Source: Campylobacter novaezeelandiae (GTDB taxonomy: Bacteria > Campylobacterota > Campylobacteria > Campylobacterales > Campylobacteraceae). Taken from it: a stretch of DNA of 64,000 nucleotides. Location of the stretch: assembly GCF_004323845.1 (NCBI RefSeq), contig NZ_QPGR01000001.1, positions 124,001-188,000 of the forward strand, in the 5' to 3' direction. Below the pieces are notes generated by a model that was not told the DNA's origin, searched no databases, and saw nothing but the letters and a program-made list of their open reading frames with translations. This document shows positions 1-8,820 of the stretch, in pieces; position 1 is the first letter of the stretch; each line of letters starts with the position of its first letter. Made by a program: the position numbers and the translations under genes.

Positions 1-848
1 AGACCCATACCTAAGGCTGCAACATTAGCTTTAGGTTCTATTTTATCTTTTAGCATTATAAGCGGAGAAAAAGTTTTTTTAGCTACTAAAGAAACAAGAC
101 CTGCTCCAAAATTTAAAGCTCCAAGTGCAGCTAATGTTCCAGCACTTTCATTACCTGCGATATAAATATGTCCAAAATTTGCCTTATTAGAATTTACTTT
201 TCTTTTTATGATATTTAAATCTTTTTCTTTAAGTAAAAAACCTTGCGGGTCTTTAATAAATTTTTTATTTGAAATACCTAAATTAGCAATTTTAATTTTT
301 CCAATAAATTCTTTAGCAAAATCTTCTAGTAATATCTCTTTTAAAGCACCCATACAAAGCGTAATATCTGCCTTAAAACAAAATTCCATACCCAAACCAC
401 TTGGGATATCGCAAGCAATTTTTAAAGCTTTGCTTGAATTGACTTTTTGAAAAATTTCAATAGTTTTTGTATTTAATTTTCCTTTAAATCCACTCCCGAA
501 AACAGCATCAACTATAATATCAAATTTATTGAAATTTGGTTCTTTTTTTAAGAACTTAAAACCATAATTTCCTAAAATTCTACTTTGTTTTTTAAAATTC
601 TCATTTTCCCTAAATTCAAGCTTAAAAGCCTTGCATTTTTTCAAATGTCTTATAGCCACAAGCGCATCACAAGCATTATTGCCTCCGCCTAATAAAAAAA
701 GAACTTTAGCTTTATTGAATTTCTTTTGTTCTTTTTTTATAAGTTTAGCCAAAGAAATTCCAGCATTTTCTAATAAAATATCTTCATTTAAACCATTATT
801 GATAGCATTTTGATCCAAAATTTGAGAGTTGTTATAAATAGCTTTCAT
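1..848 (-). CDS. nnr: Bifunctional NAD(P)H-hydrate epimerase / ADP-dependent NAD(P)H-hydrate dehydratase (3' end cut off)
   Basis: Nicotinamide-nucleotide repair enzyme of the YjeF family, converting damaged NADHX and NADPHX back to NADH and NADPH. I translated it from the ATG at 848. The N-terminal epimerase (YjeF_N) part includes ENAGISLAKLI near residue 30 and the nucleotide-binding run LLGGGNNACDALVAIR near residue 55. The last visible residues, ANVAALGMG, fit the C-terminal ribokinase-like dehydratase domain, so this is the usual fused two-domain form. The rest lies outside the window. It is the last visible gene of the tig-clpP-def-comM-NYN run, and its ATG overlaps the TGA of the NYN gene (ATGA), which suggests translational coupling. 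Family assignment is firm; the fusion is inferred from about 280 visible codons. Confidence 0.88.
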   Translation of the reverse strand, partial: MKAIYNNSQILDQNAINNGLNEDILLENAGISLAKLIKKEQKKFNKAKVLFLLGGGNNACDALVAIRHLKKCKAFKLEFRENENFKKQSRILGNYGFKFLKKEPNFNKFDIIVDAVFGSGFKGKLNTKTIEIFQKVNSSKALKIACDIPSGLGMEFCFKADITLCMGALKEILLEDFAKEFIGKIKIANLGISNKKFIKDPQGFLLKEKDLNIIKRKVNSNKANFGHIYIAGNESAGTLAALGALNFGAGLVSLVAKKTFSPLIMLKDKIEPKANVAALGMG

Positions 849-1531
849 TTATCTTTTTTAACCAAAAAATAAATATTTTTTTCTCTTTCTTCTTTAAATT
901 TTTCCATTCTAGGAAGAAAATGTTGCATCAAAGCTCTAAAATTTTTAAAACCATAATTTTGCGGATTAAAGTCTGAATACTTGCGGTTCATATTCATTCT
1001 TATTTGAGCATACTCTGCTCTTGTTTTCTCTTCTATTAATTGTTCTATTATATTGATTAAGACTTTTAAATCATTTTTATCTAGAGTATTTTGATCTTTA
1101 TTTTTATCCTTATCAAGATAAAAAAATTCATTAAAAGCATTTACATAAGATTTTATAGATTGTTTTAAGCCTATACCTATAACTTGTTTTTTATTTTCTC
1201 TTAATTTTTGTATCAAACTTGTATAATCACTATCACTAGAAACAATAATAAAAATATCAATATCTTTCTCGTAAAAAAAGCTTAAAATCTCTGTTATTAA
1301 ATACATATCGCTTGAATTTTTTTGCGCCCTAAAGTTAAATTGTTGCATAGCTATAATAGAATGATCGCCTACTTTTTTCTTCCAATTTTGCACACTTTCT
1401 TTGGTCCAATCAGCATAAATTCTTTTAATTACCAACTCTCCATAATTTGAAGCTATATTAAAAATATCATCAGCATACTTTTCTGGAATATTTTCAGCAT
1501 CAATAAAAACAGCAACACTTTTATTTTCCAT
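845..1531 (-). CDS. NYN-domain putative ribonuclease with C-terminal OST-HTH/LOTUS domain
   Basis: A 228-residue protein with an N-terminal NYN (PIN-like, LabA/DUF88) domain over about residues 1-140. The acidic residues expected for metal binding are visible: D11 in VFIDAEN, D75 in SSDMYLI, and D100 and D102 in VSSDSDYTSLI. Residues 152-215 resemble an OST-HTH/LOTUS winged helix, including YAQIRMNMNRKYSDFNPQNYG, a fold that binds RNA. The combination predicts an RNA-cleaving or RNA-processing protein, but no substrate can be named. It lies 2 bp after comM and overlaps nnr by 4 bp, within a minus-strand run starting at tig. Domain calls are from motif recognition; catalysis is inferred. Confidence 0.8.
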   Translation of the reverse strand: MENKSVAVFIDAENIPEKYADDIFNIASNYGELVIKRIYADWTKESVQNWKKKVGDHSIIAMQQFNFRAQKNSSDMYLITEILSFFYEKDIDIFIIVSSDSDYTSLIQKLRENKKQVIGIGLKQSIKSYVNAFNEFFYLDKDKNKDQNTLDKNDLKVLINIIEQLIEEKTRAEYAQIRMNMNRKYSDFNPQNYGFKNFRALMQHFLPRMEKFKEEREKNIYFLVKKDK

Positions 1532-1533
1532 TT

Positions 1534-3039
1534 TTATCCTCTCATTCTAAAACTTAAAGCTTCTAAAACATGATTTTTAAGAATTATTTCACTCTTTGCC
1601 AAATCAGCACAACTTCTTGCAACTTTTAAAGTTTTATTTACTCCTCTTTGAGAAAGATTATATCTTAAAGTTGCTTTATCAAGTATCTCTTTAGCTTCAT
1701 CATCTAAAATGCAAAATTTCTTCAAATCTTCATCTTGTAGCTTTCCATTAAATTCTTTCTGACCTCTCTTCTTTTGAAATAAAAAAGCATCAAATATCAT
1801 ATCATTCATTTGCTTAGAGCTTAAATCTGCTTTATCATTAACATCTATTTCATCCATAGCTACATACAAATCTATCCTATCTAAAATAGGCCAAGAAATT
1901 TTATTTTTATACCTTTTAATTTCATTATCGCCACAAACACAACTTAAGTTTTTAGAGAATAAATTACCACAAGGACAAGGATTTAAAGCGGCAGCAAAAA
2001 TAAATTTTGTTTCATAACTCATCTTAGAATTTACTCTTGAAATATGAATTTTGCAATCCTCTAAAGGCTCTCTTAAGCTTTCGATAATTTGCTTACTAAA
2101 ATGCGGAAATTCATCAAAAAATAATACCCCTCGATTAGCTAAAGCAATTTCCCCTATCCTAGCTCCATTAGCCCCACCTCCAAATATACTTGCCCTAGTA
2201 CTTGTATGATGTGGATTTCTAAAAATTCTTGTTTGATTTAAATCGCAATCTTTTGAATACAAGGATTTATAAGCACTTTGTATTAAAATTTCATCAAGGC
2301 TTTGTGGAGGCATTATATAAACAAGCCTTTTAGCACACATAGTTTTTCCACTCCCTGGACTTCCCTCAAATAAAATATTATGCATTCCCAAAGCAGCTAT
2401 TAAACAGGCTCTTTTGGCTTGTTTTTGTCCTTTAATATCTTTAAAATCATACTCAAAAATTTCATTTCGAATATATATTTCTCCATTTAAAGAAAAAGAA
2501 TTTTTAAACAAAGGATGTAATTCTTTAAATCTAAATTTTTCATATTGTTTTTCTTTAAAAAACTCTACTGCATCACTAATATGTTCTATGCCATAAATTT
2601 CTAAATTTGGGATCATAGAGGCTTTAGAGGCTATGCTTTTAGGAACAATAACCCTTGCTTTTTTAATTTTAGCACTTAAAAATAAGAGTAAAGAAAAAAG
2701 CTCATTTGTACTTTTAACACTTCCATCTAGTCCAAGTTCTCCAACAACAAAAAAATCATCTAAATTTTCATTTTGCAATAAGATAAGAATAGCTATCACC
2801 AAATCAAAATGTGAACCTTTTTTTGGTATACCTGAAGGGCTTAAATTGATTGTAATTTTCTTTGAAGGAAAAGCAAAATTACAAGTTACAAGGGAAGCTT
2901 TAATACGCTCAACACTCTCTTTAATTGCTGTATTTGCCAAACCAACTATAGTAAGATTTGGAATTCCTCTTGTAAAAGTTGATTCAACATCTATAATATC
3001 TAAATCTTCATTAAAGCTTATGCATTTTAAAAATTTCAT
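1534..3039 (-). CDS. comM: ComM/YifB-family AAA+ ATPase (Mg-chelatase-like)
   Basis: 501 residues, normal for YifB/ComM. The N-terminal Lon-protease-like fold covers about residues 1-165 (SPSGIPKKGSHFDL near 68-80). The AAA+ module has Walker A GSPGSGKT at 226-233, Walker B FFDEFPHF near 310, and the family's cysteine cluster NPCPCG with a following CVCG. The C-terminal Mg_chelatase_C helix bundle ends with FRMRG. In Vibrio and Haemophilus, ComM is a hexameric helicase aiding branch migration of incoming DNA during natural transformation, which fits the competence known in Campylobacter. Its ATG overlaps the def stop (ATGA), so the two are probably co-translated. The family call is sure; the transformation role is by homology. 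Confidence 0.92.
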   Translation of the reverse strand: MKFLKCISFNEDLDIIDVESTFTRGIPNLTIVGLANTAIKESVERIKASLVTCNFAFPSKKITINLSPSGIPKKGSHFDLVIAILILLQNENLDDFFVVGELGLDGSVKSTNELFSLLLFLSAKIKKARVIVPKSIASKASMIPNLEIYGIEHISDAVEFFKEKQYEKFRFKELHPLFKNSFSLNGEIYIRNEIFEYDFKDIKGQKQAKRACLIAALGMHNILFEGSPGSGKTMCAKRLVYIMPPQSLDEILIQSAYKSLYSKDCDLNQTRIFRNPHHTSTRASIFGGGANGARIGEIALANRGVLFFDEFPHFSKQIIESLREPLEDCKIHISRVNSKMSYETKFIFAAALNPCPCGNLFSKNLSCVCGDNEIKRYKNKISWPILDRIDLYVAMDEIDVNDKADLSSKQMNDMIFDAFLFQKKRGQKEFNGKLQDEDLKKFCILDDEAKEILDKATLRYNLSQRGVNKTLKVARSCADLAKSEIILKNHVLEALSFRMRG

Positions 3040-3551
3040 TTAGATTTTTTTTGTTTTTTAAATTCTTTATCAAATTTTTGTCTTTTCAAAAAAGAAAGTT
3101 TTTCTATAAACAAATGTCCATCTAAATGATCATTTTCGTGCTGAATTGCTACAGCTAAAAAACCTTTAGCTTCAAGCTCTTTATAATCTCCATAACGATC
3201 TTGATATTTAAGTAAAATATGTTCATACCGCTCTACTTTTTCAAAAAAATCAGGAACACTAAGACAACCTTCTGTGCAAATAATTTTTTCTTCGCTTAAA
3301 AATGTAATTTTTGGATTTATAACTTCAATTAAATCTTCTTTTTTTTGCTCTTCATTTTCATCTAAAATATTTACAATAAAAACCCTTAAAGGAACATCTA
3401 CTTGTATAGCTGCAAGTCCTACACCATTGCTTGCTATCATAGTTTCATACATATCATCAAGCAAACAGTGTAATTCTTTATCAAAATTTTCCACAGGTTT
3501 AGATTCTAAAAAAAGATTTTTATTGGGATAAGTTATAATTTTTCTTACCAA
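3036..3551 (-). CDS. def: Peptide deformylase
   Basis: Removes the formyl group from the N-terminal methionine of nascent proteins in the cytoplasm. All three signature motifs are present in 171 residues: GVGLAAIQ at 43-50, EGCLS at 94-98 with metal ligand C96, and QHENDHLDG at 137-145 with ligands H138 and H142 and catalytic E139. Length is typical for the bacterial enzyme. It follows clpP by 9 bp and overlaps comM by 4 bp, so it is part of a protein maturation and quality-control run with tig and clpP. Confidence 0.97.
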   Translation of the reverse strand: MVRKIITYPNKNLFLESKPVENFDKELHCLLDDMYETMIASNGVGLAAIQVDVPLRVFIVNILDENEEQKKEDLIEVINPKITFLSEEKIICTEGCLSVPDFFEKVERYEHILLKYQDRYGDYKELEAKGFLAVAIQHENDHLDGHLFIEKLSFLKRQKFDKEFKKQKKSK

Positions 3552-3560
3552 AATAACACC

Positions 3561-4148
3561 TTAATTTTTCTTTTCTAAAACTTTATCAATAAGCCCATAT
3601 TCTTTAGCTTCGTTTGAGCTCATAAAAAAATCTCTCTCAGTGTCTTTAACAATTTTAGCTAATTTTTGTTTGGTGTTTTTAGCCAAAATCTCATTGAGTA
3701 TAGATTTTAATCTTAAAATTTCTTTTGCTTGAATTTCTATATCACTTGCTTGCCCTCTAGCGCCCCCCAAAGGCTGATGTATCATAATCCTTGAATTTGG
3801 TAAAGCAAAACGCTTACCTTCTGCTCCACAACTTAATAAAAATGCTCCCATGGAAGCAGCTTGTCCTATACAAATAGTACAAATATCAGGTTTTATATAG
3901 TTCATAGTATCATAAATACTAAATCCGCTTGTTATTACCCCGCCTGGAGAGTTTATATAAAGATAAATATCTTTTTGAGGATCTTCAGCTTCTAAAAAAA
4001 GAAGTTGTGCAACTATAGAAGAGGCTAAATCATCATTAATCTCTCCGCTAAGCATAACAATTCTATCTTTTAAAAGTCTAGAATAAATATCATAGCTTCT
4101 CTCACCTCTACTTGTTTTTTCAATAACATAAGGTATATAAAGACTCAT
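3561..4148 (-). CDS. clpP: ATP-dependent Clp protease proteolytic subunit
   Basis: Serine peptidase that forms the two-ring tetradecamer partnered by ClpX or ClpA. In 195 residues the catalytic triad is visible: S99 in [12 protein letters not shown]124 in MIHQPLGG, and D173 in TERDFFMS. The N-terminal axial-loop region ([22 protein letters not shown]) is standard. The ATG shares one base with the tig stop codon (TAATG), indicating coupling with trigger factor. A short run of six C on the plus strand (six G in the mRNA) lies at a conserved LGG codon stretch and is too short to suggest phase variation. Confidence 0.98.
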   Translation of the reverse strand: MSLYIPYVIEKTSRGERSYDIYSRLLKDRIVMLSGEINDDLASSIVAQLLFLEAEDPQKDIYLYINSPGGVITSGFSIYDTMNYIKPDICTICIGQAASMGAFLLSCGAEGKRFALPNSRIMIHQPLGGARGQASDIEIQAKEILRLKSILNEILAKNTKQKLAKIVKDTERDFFMSSNEAKEYGLIDKVLEKKN

Positions 4149-5470
4149 TATTTTTCAACCTCTTTTTTAACTTTTTTATTGCTTTTTGGTATAAAAATAT
4201 CGCTAAAAAGTTTTTCTTCAATTAAGGCCATTTTAACAGCAGGCAAGGCACCTTGTTTTTTATAATTTTCTAAATGCTCTTTAGGATTCATGCCATAACG
4301 ATAGGCTTCAAAATAAATCGCTTGAATAAGTTCTTGGTCGCTTACTTCAATTTTTCTAATCTTAGAAAGTTCATCGATAATAAAAGTAAGTTTAACGCTT
4401 TTTTTGGCTTCATCTTTAAAACTATCTCTTTTTTCTTTATATTTTTCTTTATCATTTTTAAGTTCTTCTATTTCTTTTTCACTGAATTTTGAAAAAGCAC
4501 TTCTAAATTGCATATCTATTTCTTGCTCAACAATACCCTTTGGCAAATCAAACTCAAACTTCTCAATCAAAGCATCAGCAAATTTAGCTTTTAATTCATC
4601 ATTGACTAATTTAAAAAGCTTTTCATTTTTAATTTGTTCTTTTAATTTTTCATCAAGCAACTCTTCTGTTGGTTCTTTTTCATTAGGAAGAAGAAGTTTA
4701 AGATTTTTCTCATCAAGCTTTGGTATATTTAATTCTTGAATTTCGTGAAGTTTTACCTTAAAAACAGCTTCTTTTCCTGCTAAATTAGGTGCACCATAAT
4801 CTTGTGGAAAAGTAACTTTTATATCTTTTTCCTCTCCTGCTTTTAAGCCTATCATACCCTCTTCAAATCCTGGAATAAATTGCTTAGATCCAATTTCTAA
4901 AACATAATCTTGAGCCTTACCTCCATCAAAAGCTTTATCATCTACAAAACCCTCAAAATCAAATTTAGCAAAATCACCTTCTTTTAAGGCTCTCTTTGTT
5001 TTAATCGCTTCTGGGGTCGCAAATCTTTTTAAAAGTTCTATTTTTTTATCTTCGATCTCTTTTTTACTTACTTTTGGAGTTTGATATTCTGGTATTAATT
5101 TTTCATAGCCATCAAGTTTTAAAACAGGTTTAAATGAAAGCATTAATTCAGCTTCGATTTCACCATCTTTTCTATCAAATTTTTCAAAATATGGATCCCC
5201 AATAAGATCTTTATTTTCTTTTTGCAATTCTTTTAAAGCGCTATCAATAGCATATTTAAAGAGGTTTTGTTCAGCATCTTTTATTAATTCTTTTTCATAG
5301 CGTTTAAGCACAGCACTAACTGGGACATGACCTGGCCTAAATCCATCCATTTTAATATTTTTAGAAGCTTTTTTAGCTAAATTTTGAACTTCGTTTTTAA
5401 TGCTTCCTAAAGGGATTTTTACATTAGCAATTGCATTAACAGAATCTAATTGCTTTGCTTTAATTTCCAT
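4148..5470 (-). CDS. tig: Trigger factor, ribosome-associated chaperone and peptidyl-prolyl isomerase
   Basis: 440 residues with the three-domain layout of trigger factor. The N-terminal ribosome-binding domain carries the signature [10 protein letters not shown] near residues 41-50. An FKBP-like PPIase domain lies at about 160-240 ([18 protein letters not shown] ... [11 protein letters not shown]), followed by a long helical C-terminal chaperone domain ending in KKVKKEVEK. It meets nascent chains at the ribosome exit. It is the first gene of the minus-strand run, with its promoter in the 5471-5617 gap shared with folE. Transcription with clpP is a common bacterial arrangement. Confidence 0.97.
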   Translation of the reverse strand: MEIKAKQLDSVNAIANVKIPLGSIKNEVQNLAKKASKNIKMDGFRPGHVPVSAVLKRYEKELIKDAEQNLFKYAIDSALKELQKENKDLIGDPYFEKFDRKDGEIEAELMLSFKPVLKLDGYEKLIPEYQTPKVSKKEIEDKKIELLKRFATPEAIKTKRALKEGDFAKFDFEGFVDDKAFDGGKAQDYVLEIGSKQFIPGFEEGMIGLKAGEEKDIKVTFPQDYGAPNLAGKEAVFKVKLHEIQELNIPKLDEKNLKLLLPNEKEPTEELLDEKLKEQIKNEKLFKLVNDELKAKFADALIEKFEFDLPKGIVEQEIDMQFRSAFSKFSEKEIEELKNDKEKYKEKRDSFKDEAKKSVKLTFIIDELSKIRKIEVSDQELIQAIYFEAYRYGMNPKEHLENYKKQGALPAVKMALIEEKLFSDIFIPKSNKKVKKEVEK

Positions 5471-5617
5471 AGTTATTCCTTCAAAAATAAAAAGTTAATT
5501 ATTGAAATATAACAAATTTTTCCTTATTACTTGCATAAAAATTTCAATATATTTATGATAATATTATAATTAAATTTCAACATAAATTATATCATTTTAA
5601 TTATTTTGGAGAAAAAA
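5471..5617. promoter_or_regulatory. Divergent promoter region between tig and folE
   Basis: A very AT-rich 147-base gap between two divergent genes. On the plus strand a good sigma-70 -10 box (TATAAT, 5565-5570) stands about 48 bases before the folE start, and TTGGAG at 5606-5611 forms its ribosome site. On the minus strand, TATATT-like sequence near 5505 could serve tig. Campylobacter sigma-70 promoters generally lack a clear -35 box, so only the -10 elements can be proposed. Confidence 0.5.
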
Positions 5618-6190
5618 TTGCAAAAAAAATTTGAAAATTGTATTACAACTATGTTAGAAATAATAGGCGAAAATCCGCAAAGAGAGGGTCTTTTAAAAAC
5701 TCCGACAAGAGTTTTTAAGGCTTATGAATTTTTAACCAAGGGTTATAATGAAAACATTGACAATATTTTAAACGATGCTCTATTTGAAAGCTCAAATAAT
5801 GAAATGGTTTTAGTAAAAGATATAGAATTTTATAGCCTTTGCGAACATCATCTTTTGCCTTTTTTTGGTAGAGTAAGTGTAGCTTATATTCCTGATAAAA
5901 AAGTTGTAGGTCTTAGTAAAATTCCGCGTCTAGTAGAAATGTTTGCAAGAAGACTTCAAATTCAAGAACAACTCACAGAACAAATCGCAGATGCTTTAAT
6001 GAATAGCGTTAAAGCAAAAGGTGTTGGCGTTGTGATAGAAGCAAGACATATGTGCATTGAAATGCGTGGAGTGCAAAAAGCAAATTCTATTACTAGCACT
6101 TCAGCTTTAAGAGGCTTATTTCTTAAAAATGAAAAAACGAGAAAAGAGTTTTTTTCTTTGATTAATTCCCCAAAACAAGTAAGATTTTAA
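5618..6190 (+). CDS. folE: GTP cyclohydrolase I
   Basis: Converts GTP to 7,8-dihydroneopterin triphosphate, the first step toward folate and, in many bacteria, queuosine. The zinc and active-site motifs are present: [12 protein letters not shown], the pterin-site run [13 protein letters not shown], and [15 protein letters not shown] start it at the TTG at 5618 (MQKKFENC), because GGAG at 5608-5611 then sits 6 bases upstream. The longer frame from TTG 5606 would put the Shine-Dalgarno inside the gene. That gives 190 residues, normal for the family. Its stop shares one base with the fliI start. Confidence 0.96.
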   Translation: MQKKFENCITTMLEIIGENPQREGLLKTPTRVFKAYEFLTKGYNENIDNILNDALFESSNNEMVLVKDIEFYSLCEHHLLPFFGRVSVAYIPDKKVVGLSKIPRLVEMFARRLQIQEQLTEQIADALMNSVKAKGVGVVIEARHMCIEMRGVQKANSITSTSALRGLFLKNEKTRKEFFSLINSPKQVRF

Positions 6191-7566
6191 TGGAACTTAA
6201 TAAACTAAGACAAAAGCTAAAAAATGAAAATTTAAATTCTATTTTTGGAGAAATTACAAAAATTTCTGCTACGAGTATAGAAATCAAAGGATTAAAAACT
6301 GGTATTGGGGATATTATAAAACTTATTTCAAATGAAAATGAGCATCTTCAAACTTTAGCTATGGTAGTGGAAATTAAAGATAAATTTAGTTATTTAAGTC
6401 CCTTTAGTTTTATAGAAGGCTTTAAAATAGGCGATCGTGCATTTTTAAGTGATGCTGGTATGCAAATTGGGGTAAGCGATGAACTTTTAGGGCGCGTAGT
6501 AGATCCTTTTATGAGACCTAAAGACGGCAAAGGGGCTATTGAAGCAAGTAAATTTATGCCTATAATGAGAGCTCCTATTGATGCGATGAAAAGAGGGCTT
6601 ATCGAGGAAGTTTTTCCTGTTGGGGTAAAAACTATTGATGCACTTTTAACTTGTGGTGTAGGACAAAAATTAGGAATTTTTGCAGGAAGTGGAGTTGGTA
6701 AATCCACTCTTATGGGTATGATAGTTAAAAACTCCAAAGCACCTATAAAAGTTGTTGCTCTTATTGGAGAAAGAGGACGCGAAATCCCAGAATTTATTCA
6801 AAAAAATTTGGGCGGAAAATTAGATGATACCGTTATCATCGTTGCAACAAGTGATGATAGTGCTTTAATGCGAAAATATGGTGCTTTTTGTGCAATGAGT
6901 GTAGCAGAATACTTCAAAGAACAAGGTAAAGATGTACTTTTTATAATGGATAGTGTAACGCGCTTTGCTATGGCGCAAAGAGAAATTGGATTAGCATTAG
7001 GGGAACCTCCTACAACCAAAGGCTATCCGCCAAGCGTTTTAAGTCTATTGCCTCAACTTATGGAAAGAGCTGGAAAAGAAGAGGGCAAAGGCACGATTAC
7101 TGCATTTTTTACCGTTTTGGTTGATGGTGATGATATGAGTGATCCTATTGCAGATCAAAGTCGCTCTATCTTAGATGGACACATTGTTTTAAGCCGAGAA
7201 CTTACGGACTTTGGAATTTATCCACCTATTAATATACAAAATTCAGCTTCAAGAGTTATGGGTGATATTATTACAAATGAACATAAGCTTTTGGCAAGAA
7301 AATTTAAAAGATTAAATTCATTACTTAAAGAAAATGAAGTTTTGCTACGTATTGGAGCCTATCAAAAAGGAAGCGATAAAGAACTTGACGAGGCTATAGC
7401 TAAAAAAGATTTTATGCAAAAATTTTTAGGGCAAAATCCTGAAGAAAGTTTTGAATTTAATGATACTATAGAACTTTTAAAACAAATAGATACTTCCATA
7501 GCTATGCCTAATAATCAAAATCTTGGTAGCTCAAATGCAACACTTCCAAACCCTAATCAAAAATAG
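6190..7566 (+). CDS. fliI: Flagellum-specific ATP synthase FliI
   Basis: ATPase of the flagellar type III export apparatus, working with FliH and FliJ at the inner face of the basal body. 458 residues, homologous to F1-ATPase beta. Walker A GSGVGKST is at about 166-173 and Walker B VLFIMDS near 250. The family hallmark AMAQREIGLALGEPPTTKGY follows, then DGHIVLSRELTDFGIYPPI. The N-terminal beta-barrel region is present. It overlaps folE by one base (TAATG). Its 3' end converges on the vgrG-module gene at 7570 with only 3 bp between stop codons, so no separate terminator fits there. Confidence 0.97.
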   Translation: MELNKLRQKLKNENLNSIFGEITKISATSIEIKGLKTGIGDIIKLISNENEHLQTLAMVVEIKDKFSYLSPFSFIEGFKIGDRAFLSDAGMQIGVSDELLGRVVDPFMRPKDGKGAIEASKFMPIMRAPIDAMKRGLIEEVFPVGVKTIDALLTCGVGQKLGIFAGSGVGKSTLMGMIVKNSKAPIKVVALIGERGREIPEFIQKNLGGKLDDTVIIVATSDDSALMRKYGAFCAMSVAEYFKEQGKDVLFIMDSVTRFAMAQREIGLALGEPPTTKGYPPSVLSLLPQLMERAGKEEGKGTITAFFTVLVDGDDMSDPIADQSRSILDGHIVLSRELTDFGIYPPINIQNSASRVMGDIITNEHKLLARKFKRLNSLLKENEVLLRIGAYQKGSDKELDEAIAKKDFMQKFLGQNPEESFEFNDTIELLKQIDTSIAMPNNQNLGSSNATLPNPNQK

Positions 7567-7569
7567 TTT

Positions 7570-8814
7570 TTAATTTTGATGTAAAATTTTATGTGCATTT
7601 AAAGCTTGAAATAAATCATTATCATTTACCCAAATAAGTTTTTCATTAATAGAGCAATCCCATTCTAAAGGCAATGGCTTTAAAGTATCCCTAGAAAGAA
7701 ATTTTTTCCAATATTTTCTAATTTCTTCGTTCTTTTTTTCATATAGTTGCCATATATCCCCATCATAAACATAGCTCTCCCATTCTATAAAAGGAACTAA
7801 TTTCACAAAAAAATCATTCTCATATCTTTGAGAAAGTATCCCTTTGGAATTTATACTATTTAAATCTTGTTGATAATTTTTAATAATAACATTCATTCTA
7901 GAATCTAAAAGCTCATCTTTATCTAACAATGATAATACTTCTTTGGAATAATAATTGATAAAAAAATTTTTCCCATACTCGTTAATAGCATCAATCATTG
8001 TATCTTTATAAACTATGTCTTTAAAATTTTTTAAATAAGGATTTAAAATACTATTTTTAGAATCAATAGTATAATCATATCCTGAAAAAAAATAAGTAAA
8101 ATCCATAAAAGCATAATCAGCATTCATTCCATTACAAAGCAATAAAAATATATCTTTAAGCTCCTCTAAAATTTTATTTTTATTATCCATTTGATCGCTA
8201 GGTTTTTTATGTAAAAATTGATTCTTAAATTTTGTATTATAATTTTTAACAAGATAATCAAGCATCTGCTTTGTAATATTATAATTTAACACCAAACAAG
8301 AATTAAAATAAACATCACTCGAATTAAAAAATGGGGCTAAGTTTTTATTGGAAATAAAAGTATTAATCTCACTTTGAGAAAAATTTTTTCCACTTGCATT
8401 CCAAAAAGGAAAATTAGGAGAAAAATTATATAAACTCCCTATTCTTAAAGATTTATCTTTTAATTTTTGATAAAGATGAAATTTGCTTTGATCTTGACAC
8501 AATTTATCATAAATTTTAAGATATGATGCTTCATTAAAATCAAAATAATCATCCTCTCCATGCAAATTAATGGCTCTAAATTCATCAATTTTAAAGTATG
8601 AATTTAGTTGCATTAAAGCATTTAAAATTTTCTCCAAATTGACATTATAAAATTTTCCTAAATTTTGATTTTTAAATTCAAACCACTCTCTCATATCAAG
8701 GCGATGAGAATTTAAACTCCAAGCTTTAAGATTTTTTTCATCACTAAAAGAATTTTTTGAAAAAAATAAAAAAGAAATTTGATTGCTTGTTTGAAATTCT
8801 TCTAAGTATTTCAT
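7570..8814 (-). CDS. Uncharacterised protein, last gene of the vgrG module
   Basis: I do not recognise this 414-residue protein. It is rich in aromatic, Asn and Lys residues (for example WNASGKNFSQSEIN and FSGYDYTIDSKNS) and shows no signal peptide, membrane segment, P-loop or obvious catalytic motif, so it looks like a soluble cytoplasmic protein. It starts 6 bp after the ankyrin gene with only a weak ribosome site, so it is probably co-translated or read through from vgrG. Its position at the end of a VgrG-effector-ankyrin run suggests a second immunity protein, an effector adaptor or an additional effector. All of these are inference from position. Confidence 0.6.
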   Translation of the reverse strand: MKYLEEFQTSNQISFLFFSKNSFSDEKNLKAWSLNSHRLDMREWFEFKNQNLGKFYNVNLEKILNALMQLNSYFKIDEFRAINLHGEDDYFDFNEASYLKIYDKLCQDQSKFHLYQKLKDKSLRIGSLYNFSPNFPFWNASGKNFSQSEINTFISNKNLAPFFNSSDVYFNSCLVLNYNITKQMLDYLVKNYNTKFKNQFLHKKPSDQMDNKNKILEELKDIFLLLCNGMNADYAFMDFTYFFSGYDYTIDSKNSILNPYLKNFKDIVYKDTMIDAINEYGKNFFINYYSKEVLSLLDKDELLDSRMNVIIKNYQQDLNSINSKGILSQRYENDFFVKLVPFIEWESYVYDGDIWQLYEKKNEEIRKYWKKFLSRDTLKPLPLEWDCSINEKLIWVNDNDLFQALNAHKILHQN

Positions 8815-8820
8815 AAAAAC

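Noticed and set aside
208..813. Two open frames on the plus strand across the nnr gene
   Set aside because: They lie opposite a gene with clear YjeF motifs, have no ribosome sites and show no recognisable protein features.
3761..3775. Six-C run in clpP as a phase-variation tract
   Set aside because: Too short, and it encodes a conserved Leu-Gly-Gly in an essential protease. A similar six-G run near 36370 in the hydrolase was rejected for the same reason of length.
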